Origin: an uncultured Pseudoxanthomonas sp.
GTDB taxonomy: Bacteria; Pseudomonadota; Gammaproteobacteria; Xanthomonadales; Xanthomonadaceae
Length of the DNA: 9,892 bases
Assembly (NCBI RefSeq): GCF_946886695.1
Contig: NZ_CAMPJD010000081.1
Span: forward strand, 1 to 9,892
Direction: 5' to 3'
Positions 1 through 7,511 of this stretch are shown piece after piece. Position numbers and translations under genes: made by a program. The notes under the pieces were generated by a model. That model saw nothing but the letters and a program-made list of their open reading frames with translations, was not told where the DNA came from and searched no databases. Numbering within the stretch: position 1 is the first letter of the stretch; every line of letters begins with the position of its first letter.

Positions 1-1
1 T

Positions 2-328
2 TCGATGTACGCCGACTGTGCGGATTACACCGAATGGAAGACCGGCCGGCGCGCCACCGCGATGACCTTCGCCGCGGCGACGTTCTCGCAGAAGCTCGGC
101 GGCGCGCTGGCGTCGGCGACGATCGCATGGATTCTGGCCGGCATGGGCTATGTGGCGAACGCGGCGCAGTCGGATGCCTCGCGGCTCGGCATCGTGCTGC
201 TGCTGACCGTGATCCCGGGGTGCGTCGCGCTGCTGGCGGCGTGGGTGATGCGGTTCTATCCGCTGGATGGCGCCACGCTGTCGCGGGTCCAGGCCGAGCT
301 GGAGTCCCGTCGGGAGGCGTCGGCATGA
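2..328 (+). CDS. GPH-family sugar:cation symporter, C-terminal fragment
   Basis: This is the last ~108 codons of a membrane transporter whose start lies before the window; the frame is open to the left edge. The stretch [17 protein letters not shown] followed by SQKLG is typical of the cytoplasmic loop before the last helices of glycoside-pentoside-hexuronide:cation symporters (the MelB/XynP group of the major facilitator superfamily). Two hydrophobic segments follow ([15 protein letters not shown] and [20 protein letters not shown]), as expected for TM11 and TM12, then a short charged cytoplasmic tail. Its TGA overlaps the ATG of the GH94 phosphorylase gene (ATGA), so the two are translationally coupled. 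From that context I infer the substrate to be cellobionic acid or a related cellulose-derived disaccharide, taken up with a cation across the inner membrane. The family call is firm; the substrate is inferred only from the neighbours. Confidence 0.88.
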   Translation, partial: SMYADCADYTEWKTGRRATAMTFAAATFSQKLGGALASATIAWILAGMGYVANAAQSDASRLGIVLLLTVIPGCVALLAAWVMRFYPLDGATLSRVQAELESRREASA

Positions 329-2697
329 CGGACGTGCCTTGCGGCTTCGAGGAACAGGGCCGCCGCTTCGTCCTGACCAGTCCCACCGCGATGCCCGCCG
401 CGTCCACATTCCTGTGGAACCGGCGGATGCTGCTGCAGCTCAACTGCCGCGGGTTCGCCACGGCGCAGTTCATGCAGCCGGAGCCCGCCAAATACGCGCA
501 TGCACCGACGCTGGAGGCCAAGACCTTCATGCAGCCGGAGCAGCCGTACTACGCGCATCACCCGGGCCGCTTCTGCTACGTGAAGGACGAGGAGGACGGT
601 GGCCTGTTCTCCGTGCCGCACGAACCGGTGCGACGGATGCCGGAGGCGTTCGCTTTCTCCGTCGGCCTGGCCGATGTGGCGTGGCGCGTGCGATGCGCGG
701 GCATCGAGGTCGAGATGGGCGTGGTGTTGCCGGTCGACGAGGTGGCGGAGTTGTGGACGGTGCGCGTGCGCAACCGGTCGGGCCGTCGACGACGCCTCAG
801 CCTGTATCCCTACTTCCCGGTCGGCTACATGTCGTGGATGAACCAGTCGGGCAGCCATCGCGCCGACCTCGGCGGCATCGTCTGCGCCAGCGTCACGCCT
901 TACCAGAAGGTCGAGGATTACTTCCGCAACCGCGACTTCAAGGACCGCACCGTCCTGCTCTACGAGCGGATCCCGGATGCATGGGAAGCCCACCAGACGA
1001 ACTTCGAGGGCGAAGGTGGCTTGCATGCACCGCAGGCCATCGTCGGCCAGGATCTTCTGGATGGTGGTGAGGCGGCGTACGAAATGCCCACCGCCGTGCT
1101 GCAGTACCGGGTGGAACTCGCCGAGGATGAAGTACAGGAGTACCGCTTCCTGTTCGCGCCGGCGCGCGATGACGACGAGATCCAGCGCCTTCGGGTGCGG
1201 CACCTGTCACTCGAGGGATTCGCCGAAGCCGGCGCCGCGAGCGCGGCCCATGTCGACGACGGCGCGGGCTGCCTGCGCATCGAAACGCCCGATCCGTGGC
1301 TGGACGCGTTCGCCAACCACTGGCTGCCGCGGCAGGTCTTCTACCACGGCGATGTCAACCGCCTGACCACCGACCCGCAGACACGCAACTACCTGCAGGA
1401 CCACATGGGGATGAGCTTCCTCCGTCCCGAGGTCGCGCGCATCGCGTTCCTGCATGCGCTGGCGCAGCAGGAACCCTCGGGGGCGATGCCGGACGGCATC
1501 CTGCTGGTCGAAGGTGCCGAGCTGAAGTACATCAACCAGATCCCGCACACCGACCACTGCGTGTGGCTGCCGGTCTGCCTGCGTGCCTATCTGGACGAAA
1601 CCGGCGACGACGCCATCCTCGACGCCGTGGTGATCGACCGCCATGGAGAAACGGCCAGTGTGTCCGAGCGCATCACGCGCGCCATGCGCTGGCTGCTGCA
1701 GGCACGCGACGCGCGCGGCCTCAGCTATATCGCGCAGGGCGACTGGTGCGACCCGATGAACATGGTCGGCTGGCGCGGACACGGCGTGTCCGGCTGGCTG
1801 ACGCTGGCCAGCGCCTATGCATTGAAGCAGTGGACGGAGATTTGCGCGCGCCGCGGCGACGACACGCTCGCCGATGAGTTCCGCGTGGGCACGGAGGCGT
1901 GCAACGCCGCCATGAACGCACACCTGTGGGACGGCGACTGGTACGGGCGCGGCATCACCGACGATGATGTCGCGTTCGGCGTCAGCGGGGATGGCGAAGG
2001 CCGCATCTTCCTCAACCCGCAGAGCTGGGCCATCCTCAGTGGTGCGGCCGACGCCGAGAAGCGCGCGCGCATGCTGGCCGCCGTCGACATGCACCTGGTG
2101 TCGCCCTACGGCGTGACCATGTATGACCCACCGTACACCCGCATGCGCGAGGATGTCGGACGGGTGACGCAGAAGTTCCCCGGCACCGCCGAGAATGGCG
2201 CGGTCTACAACCATGCGGCGGCGTTCTATCTGTACAGCCTGTACCAGGCCGGCGAAGCCGACCGTGGATGGCAGGTACTGCGCGCGATGCTGCCGACGCC
2301 GGAAGCTGACGACTGCCTGCAGCGCGGCCAGCTGCCGGTGTTCGTGCCCAACTACTACCGGGGCGCCTGGCGGCTGCACCCGCGCACCGCCGGCCGCTCC
2401 AGCCAGCTGTTCAATACGGGCACGGCCGCGTGGCTGTACCGCTGCCTGGTGGAGGAGCTGTTCGGTATGCGCGGCGATGGCGATGCGTTGCGGATTGAAC
2501 CGCACCTGCCATCGCACTGGCCATTGGCGCGCGCGTCGCGCCGCTTCCGGGGCGCCACGTTCGAGGTCACCATCGAACGTGTGGCCGGGCTCACGCAGAC
2601 GCGCCTGGCGCTGGATGGCCTGTGGCAGGACGACACCACCATCCGTGGCGTTGCAGCGGGACACACCTACGAGGTGCGGGTGGAAGTGCCGGCATGA
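325..2697 (+). CDS. GH94 phosphorylase, probable cellobionic acid phosphorylase (4-O-beta-D-glucosyl-D-gluconate phosphorylase)
   Basis: A 790-residue cytoplasmic enzyme of glycoside hydrolase family 94. It has an N-terminal beta-sandwich (about residues 1-270), a linker, an (alpha/alpha)6 barrel (about 320-700) and a small C-terminal beta part. The likely reaction is cellobionic acid + phosphate -> alpha-glucose 1-phosphate + gluconate. The motif GDWCDPMN (from residue 472) matches the DWND motif of GH94 and puts the general acid at Asp476. Arg613 and Lys617 (GRVTQK) sit where, as I recall, the Saccharophagus cellobionate enzyme has the Arg609/Lys613 pair that binds the gluconate carboxylate; the recalled catalytic Asp472 is offset by the same +4. 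Length fits the Xanthomonas campestris enzyme XCC4077, described as a cellobionic acid phosphorylase. The start at 325 has a good SD (GGGAGG, 7 nt upstream) and overlaps the symporter stop; the frame stays open further upstream only as a shadow of that gene. The gluconokinase directly downstream supports gluconate as product. The main alternative is a cellobiose or other beta-glucoside phosphorylase. Confidence 0.88.
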   Translation: MTDVPCGFEEQGRRFVLTSPTAMPAASTFLWNRRMLLQLNCRGFATAQFMQPEPAKYAHAPTLEAKTFMQPEQPYYAHHPGRFCYVKDEEDGGLFSVPHEPVRRMPEAFAFSVGLADVAWRVRCAGIEVEMGVVLPVDEVAELWTVRVRNRSGRRRRLSLYPYFPVGYMSWMNQSGSHRADLGGIVCASVTPYQKVEDYFRNRDFKDRTVLLYERIPDAWEAHQTNFEGEGGLHAPQAIVGQDLLDGGEAAYEMPTAVLQYRVELAEDEVQEYRFLFAPARDDDEIQRLRVRHLSLEGFAEAGAASAAHVDDGAGCLRIETPDPWLDAFANHWLPRQVFYHGDVNRLTTDPQTRNYLQDHMGMSFLRPEVARIAFLHALAQQEPSGAMPDGILLVEGAELKYINQIPHTDHCVWLPVCLRAYLDETGDDAILDAVVIDRHGETASVSERITRAMRWLLQARDARGLSYIAQGDWCDPMNMVGWRGHGVSGWLTLASAYALKQWTEICARRGDDTLADEFRVGTEACNAAMNAHLWDGDWYGRGITDDDVAFGVSGDGEGRIFLNPQSWAILSGAADAEKRARMLAAVDMHLVSPYGVTMYDPPYTRMREDVGRVTQKFPGTAENGAVYNHAAAFYLYSLYQAGEADRGWQVLRAMLPTPEADDCLQRGQLPVFVPNYYRGAWRLHPRTAGRSSQLFNTGTAAWLYRCLVEELFGMRGDGDALRIEPHLPSHWPLARASRRFRGATFEVTIERVAGLTQTRLALDGLWQDDTTIRGVAAGHTYEVRVEVPA

Positions 2698-3206
2698 GCG
2701 AACGCGTGCGCATCGCCGTGGTGATGGGCGTGTCGGGCAGCGGCAAGACCACCCTGGCGCGAGCTCTGGCCGACGCCTGGCCCGCGACGTTCCTGGATGC
2801 CGACGATTTCCACAGCGCGGCGGCGAAAGCACGCATGGCCAGTGGTCAACCGCTCAGCGACCGCATGCGCGCCCCCTGGGTACGTCGCATCGCCCTGGAC
2901 CTGCAACAGCGCGTGGCGGCAGGCGAGCGCGTGGTGCTGGCGTTCTCCGGCCTGCGTCGGCGCCACCGTGACCGGCTGCGTGCCACCGGGCTGCCGTTGC
3001 GGTTCCTGTTCCTGCAGGGCAACCAGGATCTGATCGCCACGCGGCTGCAGGTGCGCCATGACCACTACATGCCGGCCTCGCTGCTCGACAGCCAGTTCGC
3101 CGCGCTGGAAGCGCCGCGGGAGGAAGCCGATGTCGCGAGGATCGAGGTCGCCGATCCGCCCGCCGTACAGCTGCGCGATGCGCTGGCGGCGCTGGCGTTG
3201 CCCTGA
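2694..3206 (+). CDS. gntK: Gluconokinase (GntK/IdnK type)
   Basis: A 170-residue P-loop kinase that phosphorylates D-gluconate with ATP to 6-phosphogluconate, feeding the Entner-Doudoroff and pentose phosphate routes. The Walker A motif GVSGSGKTT is at residues 12-20. It is followed by FLDADDFHS (33-41), corresponding to the FLDGDxxH substrate-side motif of gluconokinases, then MASGQPLSD...APW, the family's KMxxGxPLxDxDRxPW region (here with SDRMR in place of the usual DDDR). [13 protein letters not shown] and the lid-like [23 protein letters not shown] complete the family pattern. Length fits the ~175-residue family norm. Its ATG overlaps the phosphorylase TGA (ATGA), and a longer in-frame start at 2622 lies inside that gene and is unlikely. 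The kinase handles the aldonate half of cellobionate while the other half leaves as glucose 1-phosphate. It ends the operon; the next gene is convergent 18 nt away and no intrinsic terminator is visible between them. Confidence 0.93.
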   Translation: MSERVRIAVVMGVSGSGKTTLARALADAWPATFLDADDFHSAAAKARMASGQPLSDRMRAPWVRRIALDLQQRVAAGERVVLAFSGLRRRHRDRLRATGLPLRFLFLQGNQDLIATRLQVRHDHYMPASLLDSQFAALEAPREEADVARIEVADPPAVQLRDALAALALP

Positions 3207-3224
3207 GCGGTAACGAAGCGTCTT

Positions 3225-3782
3225 CTACGGGCGCCAGTTGGCGTTGCGTTCCCAGAACGCCACGCTCCGCCGGTAGGCCCCGGCATCCAGCGGCACGCCC
3301 GAGCCACCTTCCTCCACACCCAGCGCATTGCGCATCATCGTAATGGGCGCCATGGGGATTTCGTGCGGCGTGGCGGTGTAGAGGCAACCCACCACGCCCC
3401 AGTCGCCGTCGATCGGCGCCCCCTCCTTCGCCAGCTGCGCGGCGCTGTAGAGGATGACGATCAGGTAGTCGGCCACCGGCGGTTCGACCCCTTCGAACCA
3501 GCGCACCAGCACGGGCAGTTCCGCCGACGAGCGTGCTTCGTAGCCCGACCGCAGCAGATGCCGGTTGTCGTCGGTGATGGGCACGGTCAGGCAGCGGGTC
3601 GCCGTCCAGTTCCGGTGCACCTGCAGGCGACAGAACGGCGCATAGCCAGCGAGTACCTCGAACGGCCTCTCTTCGTTCAAACGTTGCTCGAATGCCTCCG
3701 GGGTGCAGTCCTGGATGGCATTTCGGCGCTTGTCGGCGGGGAAGAGGCGGGTACGGGCGAAGGGCGTGAGGACGATGGTCAT
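3225..3782 (-). CDS. DUF3228 family protein
   Basis: A 185-residue soluble protein with no signal peptide or membrane segment. I recognise the uncharacterised DUF3228 family from several blocks: the N-terminus MTIVLTPFARTRLF, YAPFCRLQVHRNWT, HLLRSGYEARSSAELPVLVRWFEGVE, YLIVILY, and the very conserved end PITMMRNALGVEEGGSGVPL followed by YRRSVAFW. The family occurs widely in proteobacteria and no biochemical function is known to me. The start at 3782 is chosen because homologues begin with this MTIVLTPFAR-like sequence. An in-frame extension to 3926 would run across the metF promoter and encodes low-complexity Arg-rich sequence. No clear Shine-Dalgarno precedes the chosen start. The gene is divergent from metF across a 133-nt spacer and convergent with gntK; neither position reveals a role. 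Confidence 0.85.
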   Translation of the reverse strand: MTIVLTPFARTRLFPADKRRNAIQDCTPEAFEQRLNEERPFEVLAGYAPFCRLQVHRNWTATRCLTVPITDDNRHLLRSGYEARSSAELPVLVRWFEGVEPPVADYLIVILYSAAQLAKEGAPIDGDWGVVGCLYTATPHEIPMAPITMMRNALGVEEGGSGVPLDAGAYRRSVAFWERNANWRP

Positions 3783-3864
3783 GCGGCAGCCGGCGGCGGG
3801 ATGGCGACAGGGTAGCCGCGCCAGCCCGCCGCGGGATACGGTCCGGCGCCACAAGGATGCATCA

Positions 3865-3888
3865 TTCATCCGGATGAAGAGATATACT
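3865..3888 (+). promoter_or_regulatory. metF promoter -10 with overlapping 14-bp palindromic operator candidate
   Basis: A perfect palindrome, TTCATCC|GGATGAA (3865-3878), stands 4 nt upstream of a good -10 hexamer, TATACT (3883-3888). The matching -35 region (about 3860-3865, CATCAT) is poor, so the palindrome fills the spacer, a classic position for a repressor or activator site. The predicted transcript would start near 3895 and give a leader of only about 20 nt, leaving no room for a riboswitch. The regulator is not identifiable from sequence. MetJ (AGACGTCT boxes) and MetR (TGAA-N5-TTCA) do not match; a SahR-type ArsR-family regulator of methionine genes is one possibility. Confidence 0.5.
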
Positions 3889-3915
3889 GAGCCCACGATC
3901 CGACGGGCGCCCTCC

Positions 3916-4749
3916 ATGCCATCCATCAGCTTCGAGTTCTATCCTCCCAAGACCGATGAGCAGCGCACACAGTTGGACCGCACCGCGGACAAGCTGAAGA
4001 CGTACTCACCCGAGTATGTGTCGTGCACGTTCGGCGCTGGCGGCTCCACCCTCAGCTATACCTCCGAAACGGTCCGCCACCTCAACCAGCACCATGGCTT
4101 CGATGCTGCGCCGCACCTCTCGTGCGTGGGCGGCAGCCGCGAAGAAATCCGCGAACTGCTGCGGCTTTACCGTGCGCTTGGCTGCAAGCGCATCGTCGCC
4201 CTGCGTGGCGACCTGCCTTCCGGCATGGGCCATCCCGGCGACCTGCGGTACGCCTCCGAACTGATCGAATTCATCCGCGCCGAGCACGGCGACACCTTCC
4301 ATATCGAAGTCGGCGCGTATCCCGAGACCCACCCGCAGGCGGCAGATGCACTGATGGACCTGCGCCACTTCAAGGCCAAGGTCGATGCCGGCGCCGATGG
4401 CGCGATCACCCAGTACTTCTACAACCCGGATGCGTACTTCCATTTCGTGGATGCGGTGCGCAGGCTCGGGGTGGAGATCCCGATCATCCCGGGCATCATG
4501 CCGATCTCCAACTTCACCCAGCTGCGCCGCTTCTCCGAGGCCTGCGGCGCGGAGATCCCGCGCTGGATCGGCAAGCGCATGCAGGCGCTGGGCGACGATG
4601 CGGATGCCGTCCGCGACTTCGGTGCCGACGTGGTCGCCGGCCTGTGCGAACGCCTGATCGCCGGCGGCGCACCCTCGCTGCATTTCTACACGCTCAACCT
4701 GGCCAAGCCCACCCAGACCGTGCTGGCGCGGCTGGGCTGGGCCCGTTGA
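3916..4749 (+). CDS. metF: 5,10-methylenetetrahydrofolate reductase
   Basis: A 277-residue cytoplasmic FAD enzyme that reduces 5,10-methylene-THF to 5-methyl-THF, the methyl donor for methionine synthase. The whole chain follows bacterial MetF: ISFEFYPPKT near the N-terminus (catalytic Glu of the F-E-F/Y-[FY]-PP motif), YVSCTFGAGGSTLSYTSETV, AAPHLSCVG, IVALRGDLPSG, IEVGAYPETHP, KVDAGADGAITQYFYN, IPIIPGIMPISNF and the terminal FYTLNLAKP. Length matches the family (275-296). The start at 3916 gives the expected MPSISFEFYPPK N-terminus; in-frame ATGs further upstream (3703, 3877) lie in or before the promoter and on the opposite gene. The Shine-Dalgarno is weak and the leader probably short. It stands alone, with no ahcY, metH or metE in the window, and is divergent from the DUF3228 gene. 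Confidence 0.96.
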   Translation: MPSISFEFYPPKTDEQRTQLDRTADKLKTYSPEYVSCTFGAGGSTLSYTSETVRHLNQHHGFDAAPHLSCVGGSREEIRELLRLYRALGCKRIVALRGDLPSGMGHPGDLRYASELIEFIRAEHGDTFHIEVGAYPETHPQAADALMDLRHFKAKVDAGADGAITQYFYNPDAYFHFVDAVRRLGVEIPIIPGIMPISNFTQLRRFSEACGAEIPRWIGKRMQALGDDADAVRDFGADVVAGLCERLIAGGAPSLHFYTLNLAKPTQTVLARLGWAR

Positions 4750-4801
4750 GCGTCGGCCACCGGGTCCGTCCTTCCGGCAGGTGAACGACCTCCCATTCCG
4801 T

Positions 4802-4831
4802 GCGCTTGCGCCATGATCTGGACGCAGGCGC
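4802..4831. repeat. Inverted repeat in the metF-DUF4124 spacer
   Basis: GCGCTTGCG (4802-4810) and CGCAGGCGC (4823-4831) can pair as a 9-bp stem with one G-U pair and a 12-nt loop. It lies 52 nt after metF and 16 nt before the next start codon. No T-run follows on either strand, so it is not a canonical intrinsic terminator. It could be a 3'-end stabiliser for metF mRNA, a 5' leader hairpin for the next gene, or chance in GC-rich DNA. The rest of the 98-nt spacer shows nothing clear; no convincing promoter was found. Confidence 0.3.
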
Positions 4832-4847
4832 GGATTAGGCTGGTCGC

Positions 4848-5441
4848 ATGCGCTCTTTGTCGTGTCTTGCCCTGCTTTGCCTGGCCCCGTGGACCTGCCT
4901 GAAGGTGCATGACGCCCGTGCGCAGCAGCAGGGCGTGCAGCGCTGCAGCACGATGTCCGGCCAGACCGTCTACACCGACAAGCGTTGCGAGGACATCGGC
5001 GCGATGGACCGGCTGCCGTCGGGCGACACGCCCACCGCCGCGACGGGCGCCCTCTACCGTGGAGGTTGCTCCCGCACGCTCAGCGACCTGGTGATGCAGG
5101 TCTCATCCGCCATCCAGGCGAAGGACGTGAACCGCCTGGCCGGCGTTTACCACTGGACCGGCACATCAGACGCCACCGCACTGCGCATCCTCGACCGGCT
5201 CGATGCGGTCACCCAGCGTCCGCTGGTCGACATCGTCCCGGTCCGCCCCGCCCCTGCACCGGTGCTGGATGCCACCGGACAGGTGGTCGACGCCAACCAG
5301 GACGGCTACTACCCGCACACCGCGCAGCGGCAGCGTCCCATCGGCCTGCGCGTGGTGCAGACGCTGAAGAACAGCGCCACGCCCGCCGACACCACGTTCG
5401 GCCTGCGCAGGGCCTACAACTGCTTCTGGATCACGCTGTAA
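4848..5441 (+). CDS. Secreted DUF4124 domain-containing protein of unknown function
   Basis: A 197-residue exported protein. The N-terminus (MRSLSCLALLCLAPW...) is a signal peptide with a likely signal peptidase I cut after ARA (residue 25), though the HD just before the cut is unusual. There is no proper lipobox. Residues 30-52 (VQRCSTMSGQTVYTDKRCED) match the short DUF4124 motif, a C-x-x-x-x-G-x-x-x-Y-[TS]-D-x-x-C segment common at the N-terminus of proteobacterial periplasmic proteins. The remaining ~145 residues, from GCSRTLSDLV to NCFWITL, resemble nothing I can name. Mature cysteines are 33, 47, 74 and 192, so two disulfides are possible, with the last pinning the C-terminus. The Shine-Dalgarno is weak. 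The gene is convergent with the sensor kinase gene across only 14 nt, and metF upstream is functionally unrelated. A periplasmic location is inferred; the function is unknown. Confidence 0.8.
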   Translation: MRSLSCLALLCLAPWTCLKVHDARAQQQGVQRCSTMSGQTVYTDKRCEDIGAMDRLPSGDTPTAATGALYRGGCSRTLSDLVMQVSSAIQAKDVNRLAGVYHWTGTSDATALRILDRLDAVTQRPLVDIVPVRPAPAPVLDATGQVVDANQDGYYPHTAQRQRPIGLRVVQTLKNSATPADTTFGLRRAYNCFWITL

Positions 5442-5455
5442 GGAAACCCGGGACC

Positions 5456-6829
5456 TCACGCGCCCTGCGGCGCAGCGCCCGGCGGGTCCGGCGGCGTGTC
5501 CCGCGCTGACAAGAATCGCAACGTAGCCACGACGCCTTTCGAGTCCCCCGGACGGACGCCGACCTGCCAGCCATAGAGCGCGCACAGGCGACTGACGATG
5601 GACAGGCCGATGCCGCCGCCTTGCGAATGGCCGGCATGCGTGCCGCGATAGCCACGCTCGAACAGGCGCGCGGCGTCTTCCTTGCTCAGACCAGGCCCGG
5701 AATCGACGACTTCGACGGCGTCCGGCAACAGGCGGACGACCACCTCGCCATCCTTGGTGTACTTGACCGCGTTGCCGATCAGGTTGCCCAGTGCCACCGA
5801 CAGTGCGGCCTCGGGCGAGTCCACGGTGACACCACCTTCGCCTTCGACCCGGAGGATCAGCGGCTTTCCTCCCAGCGTGGCGCGATGGGCATCGAGCAAC
5901 TGGTCGACCACGCGCGCGACGTCGGTGTTGCCATGGCCACGCTCGTTGCGCGACAGCAGCAGCAACGCACTGATCAGGTCCGTGCATTGCTGCTCCGCGC
6001 GCTGGATGCGCTGGATGCGGGTGCGCGTCTTCTCGTCCATGTCCGGACGCGACAGCATCAGCTCGACCGAGCCGCGGATGATGGCAAGTGGCGTGCGCAA
6101 CTCGTGGCTCACGTCGGCGTTGAACTCGCGATCGCGCTGGACGACTTCGGTCAGGCGGCCGGAATAGTCGTCCAGCGCCTTGGCGAGTTCGCCGACCTCA
6201 TCCTCGGGAAAGTGGGGCGCCAGCGCGCGAGGGTTGCTGCTGCCGCGATAGGAACGGAGACGCGCCGCCAGTTCGGAAACAGGGCTCATCACGCGCGAAG
6301 CGGACCACCAACCAATCAGCAACGATATGCCCGTGAAGACCACCACTACGCCGATCAAAGCACGATTGAACTTGTCCTTGCCCTTGGCGGACTCGGTCAT
6401 GTCGTAGGCAAGAAAAAACCACGCATCCGGCGTCTTCTGCACGGCAAGCCAGTAGGAAAAAGGCGATCCATCCTCGTCCGTACCTGACAACGCGTGTATG
6501 CCATTCGCCAGTTCGTACCAGTCGGGTTGCTCGTTCTTGAGCTGATCAAACTTGTCCGGCGCAAACGCGTAGGCACGCATCGTCTGGACGCGCAGGTCGC
6601 GCTGGCGTCCTCCGCTCTCGACATAGCGCCGCTGGTACTCGCTGATGTTCTGGCTCATCGCGTCGACCACGAGGTCTTCCTCGACGCGATTCCGCACCCA
6701 GTTCGCCGAGAACGCGAGGAGCAGCGTCAGGCAGAACCCCAACAGCACGAACGACAGGATGATGCGGGTGCGCAGCCGCCGCCGGAAGCGGCGGTGGCGG
6801 CGGGGTTTCGGCGACTCAGCTGCTGGCAT
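5456..6829 (-). CDS. HAMP-domain sensor histidine kinase (partner of the ColR-like regulator)
   Basis: A 457-residue inner-membrane sensor kinase. In order: a very basic N-terminus (RRHRRFRRRLRTR), TM1 (about 23-43), a periplasmic sensor region of ~110 residues (44-156), TM2 (157-174), HAMP (about 175-228), a HisKA helix with phospho-acceptor His242 in FNADVSHELRTP, and an HATPase domain with the N box NLIGNAVKYT (349-358), G1 DSGPGL (376-381) and G2 GGGIGLS (404-410), then a Pro-rich tail. All motifs needed for autophosphorylation are present. Its start overlaps the 3' end of the regulator gene by 14 nt, so the two are coupled. Regulator similarity suggests a ColS role (envelope and metal stress), but the sensor region lacks the ExxE motif reported for Pseudomonas ColS. 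The ligand is therefore unknown. The gene runs convergently into the DUF4124 gene with no visible terminator. Confidence 0.93.
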   Translation of the reverse strand: MPAAESPKPRRHRRFRRRLRTRIILSFVLLGFCLTLLLAFSANWVRNRVEEDLVVDAMSQNISEYQRRYVESGGRQRDLRVQTMRAYAFAPDKFDQLKNEQPDWYELANGIHALSGTDEDGSPFSYWLAVQKTPDAWFFLAYDMTESAKGKDKFNRALIGVVVVFTGISLLIGWWSASRVMSPVSELAARLRSYRGSSNPRALAPHFPEDEVGELAKALDDYSGRLTEVVQRDREFNADVSHELRTPLAIIRGSVELMLSRPDMDEKTRTRIQRIQRAEQQCTDLISALLLLSRNERGHGNTDVARVVDQLLDAHRATLGGKPLILRVEGEGGVTVDSPEAALSVALGNLIGNAVKYTKDGEVVVRLLPDAVEVVDSGPGLSKEDAARLFERGYRGTHAGHSQGGGIGLSIVSRLCALYGWQVGVRPGDSKGVVATLRFLSARDTPPDPPGAAPQGA

Positions 6830-7499
6830 CGGGCGCGGCGATGCGGTATCCGATGCCGTGGCGGGTCTGGATGTACGGGCTGTCGAACGGCTTGTCCACT
6901 ACCGCACGCAAGCCATGGATGTGCACGCGCAGGGAATCGGAATCGGGCAACTCCTCGCCCCAGACGCGCGTTTCCAGCTCCTGGCGCGTCACCACGGCGG
7001 GCGACGCCTCCATCAAGGCCTGCAGGATCTTCAGCGCGGTCGGATTGAGCTGCAGCAGCTTGCCCTGGCGGCGCACTTCAAGCGTGTCCAGGTTGTACTC
7101 CAGCTCGCCGACTTCAAGTACGCGTGTCTGCACGCCCTTGCCGCGCCGCGACAGCGCATTCAGACGCACCTCGACTTCCTGCAGCGCGAACGGCTTGATC
7201 AGATAGTCGTCGGCACCGGAATCGAAGCCGGCCAGCTTGTTGTCCAGCGAGTCCCGTGCGGTCAGCATCAGCACCGGCGTCTGTTTGCGGGCCTCGTTGC
7301 GCAGCTTGCGGCAGACCTCCAGCCCATCCATCCCGGGCAGGTTGAGGTCGAGCACGATCGCATCGAACTCATGCACTACCGCCAGGTGCAGACCGGTCAC
7401 GCCGTCGGCCGCGAAGTCCACCGTATGACCCCGCTCCTCAAGGTAGTCGCCAAGGTTGGCGGCGATGTCGCTGTTGTCTTCGATAACCAGAATGCGCAT
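6816..7499 (-). CDS. OmpR-family response regulator, ColR-like
   Basis: A 227-residue cytoplasmic DNA-binding regulator. Its receiver domain (1-~118) has the acidic pair Glu7-Asp8, phospho-acceptor Asp51 (IVLDLNLPGMDG), Thr80 and Lys102 (IKPF). The C-terminal winged helix (about 127-222) shows the trans_reg_C pattern: LEYNLDTLEVRRQGKLLQLN, ILQALMEASPAVVTRQELETRVWG, SLRVHIHGLRAVVDKPF and RHGIGYRIA. The sequence resembles my recollection of Pseudomonas ColR, which with ColS keeps the outer membrane intact and responds to excess metals; Xanthomonas ColR is needed for virulence and stress tolerance. No gene symbol is assigned because orthology was not tested. The start follows the preceding secreted-protein gene by 12 nt with only a weak Shine-Dalgarno, suggesting coupled translation; the end overlaps the kinase gene. 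Confidence 0.93.
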   Translation of the reverse strand: MRILVIEDNSDIAANLGDYLEERGHTVDFAADGVTGLHLAVVHEFDAIVLDLNLPGMDGLEVCRKLRNEARKQTPVLMLTARDSLDNKLAGFDSGADDYLIKPFALQEVEVRLNALSRRGKGVQTRVLEVGELEYNLDTLEVRRQGKLLQLNPTALKILQALMEASPAVVTRQELETRVWGEELPDSDSLRVHIHGLRAVVDKPFDSPYIQTRHGIGYRIAAPDASS

Positions 7500-7511
7500 G
7501 TCAGGCTTCAG

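Noticed and set aside
34..324. In-frame N-terminal extension of the GH94 gene
   Set aside because: It overlaps the symporter gene in another frame, encodes Arg/Gly-rich low-complexity sequence, and the 325 start has a proper SD and stop/start overlap.
469..540. 15-nt in-frame repeat TTCATGCAGCCGGAG (469-483 and 526-540) giving FMQPE twice in the phosphorylase
   Set aside because: The two copies lie in otherwise different sequence and appear to be part of the normal N-terminal region of the enzyme; not evidence of a repeat element.
1207..2832. Long minus-strand open frame of 541 codons, and a similar one at 256-1203
   Set aside because: These lie opposite the GH94 gene; composition is Arg/His/Ala-rich and they match no family. 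They are GC-rich antisense shadows.
3865..3878. MetJ or MetR box at the metF palindrome
   Set aside because: The sequence matches neither tandem AGACGTCT nor TGAA-N5-TTCA; only an unassigned operator can be claimed.
3783..3926. Longer start for the DUF3228 protein (144 nt upstream)
   Set aside because: The extension crosses the metF promoter and start codon and has no family resemblance; homologues begin at MTIVLTPF.
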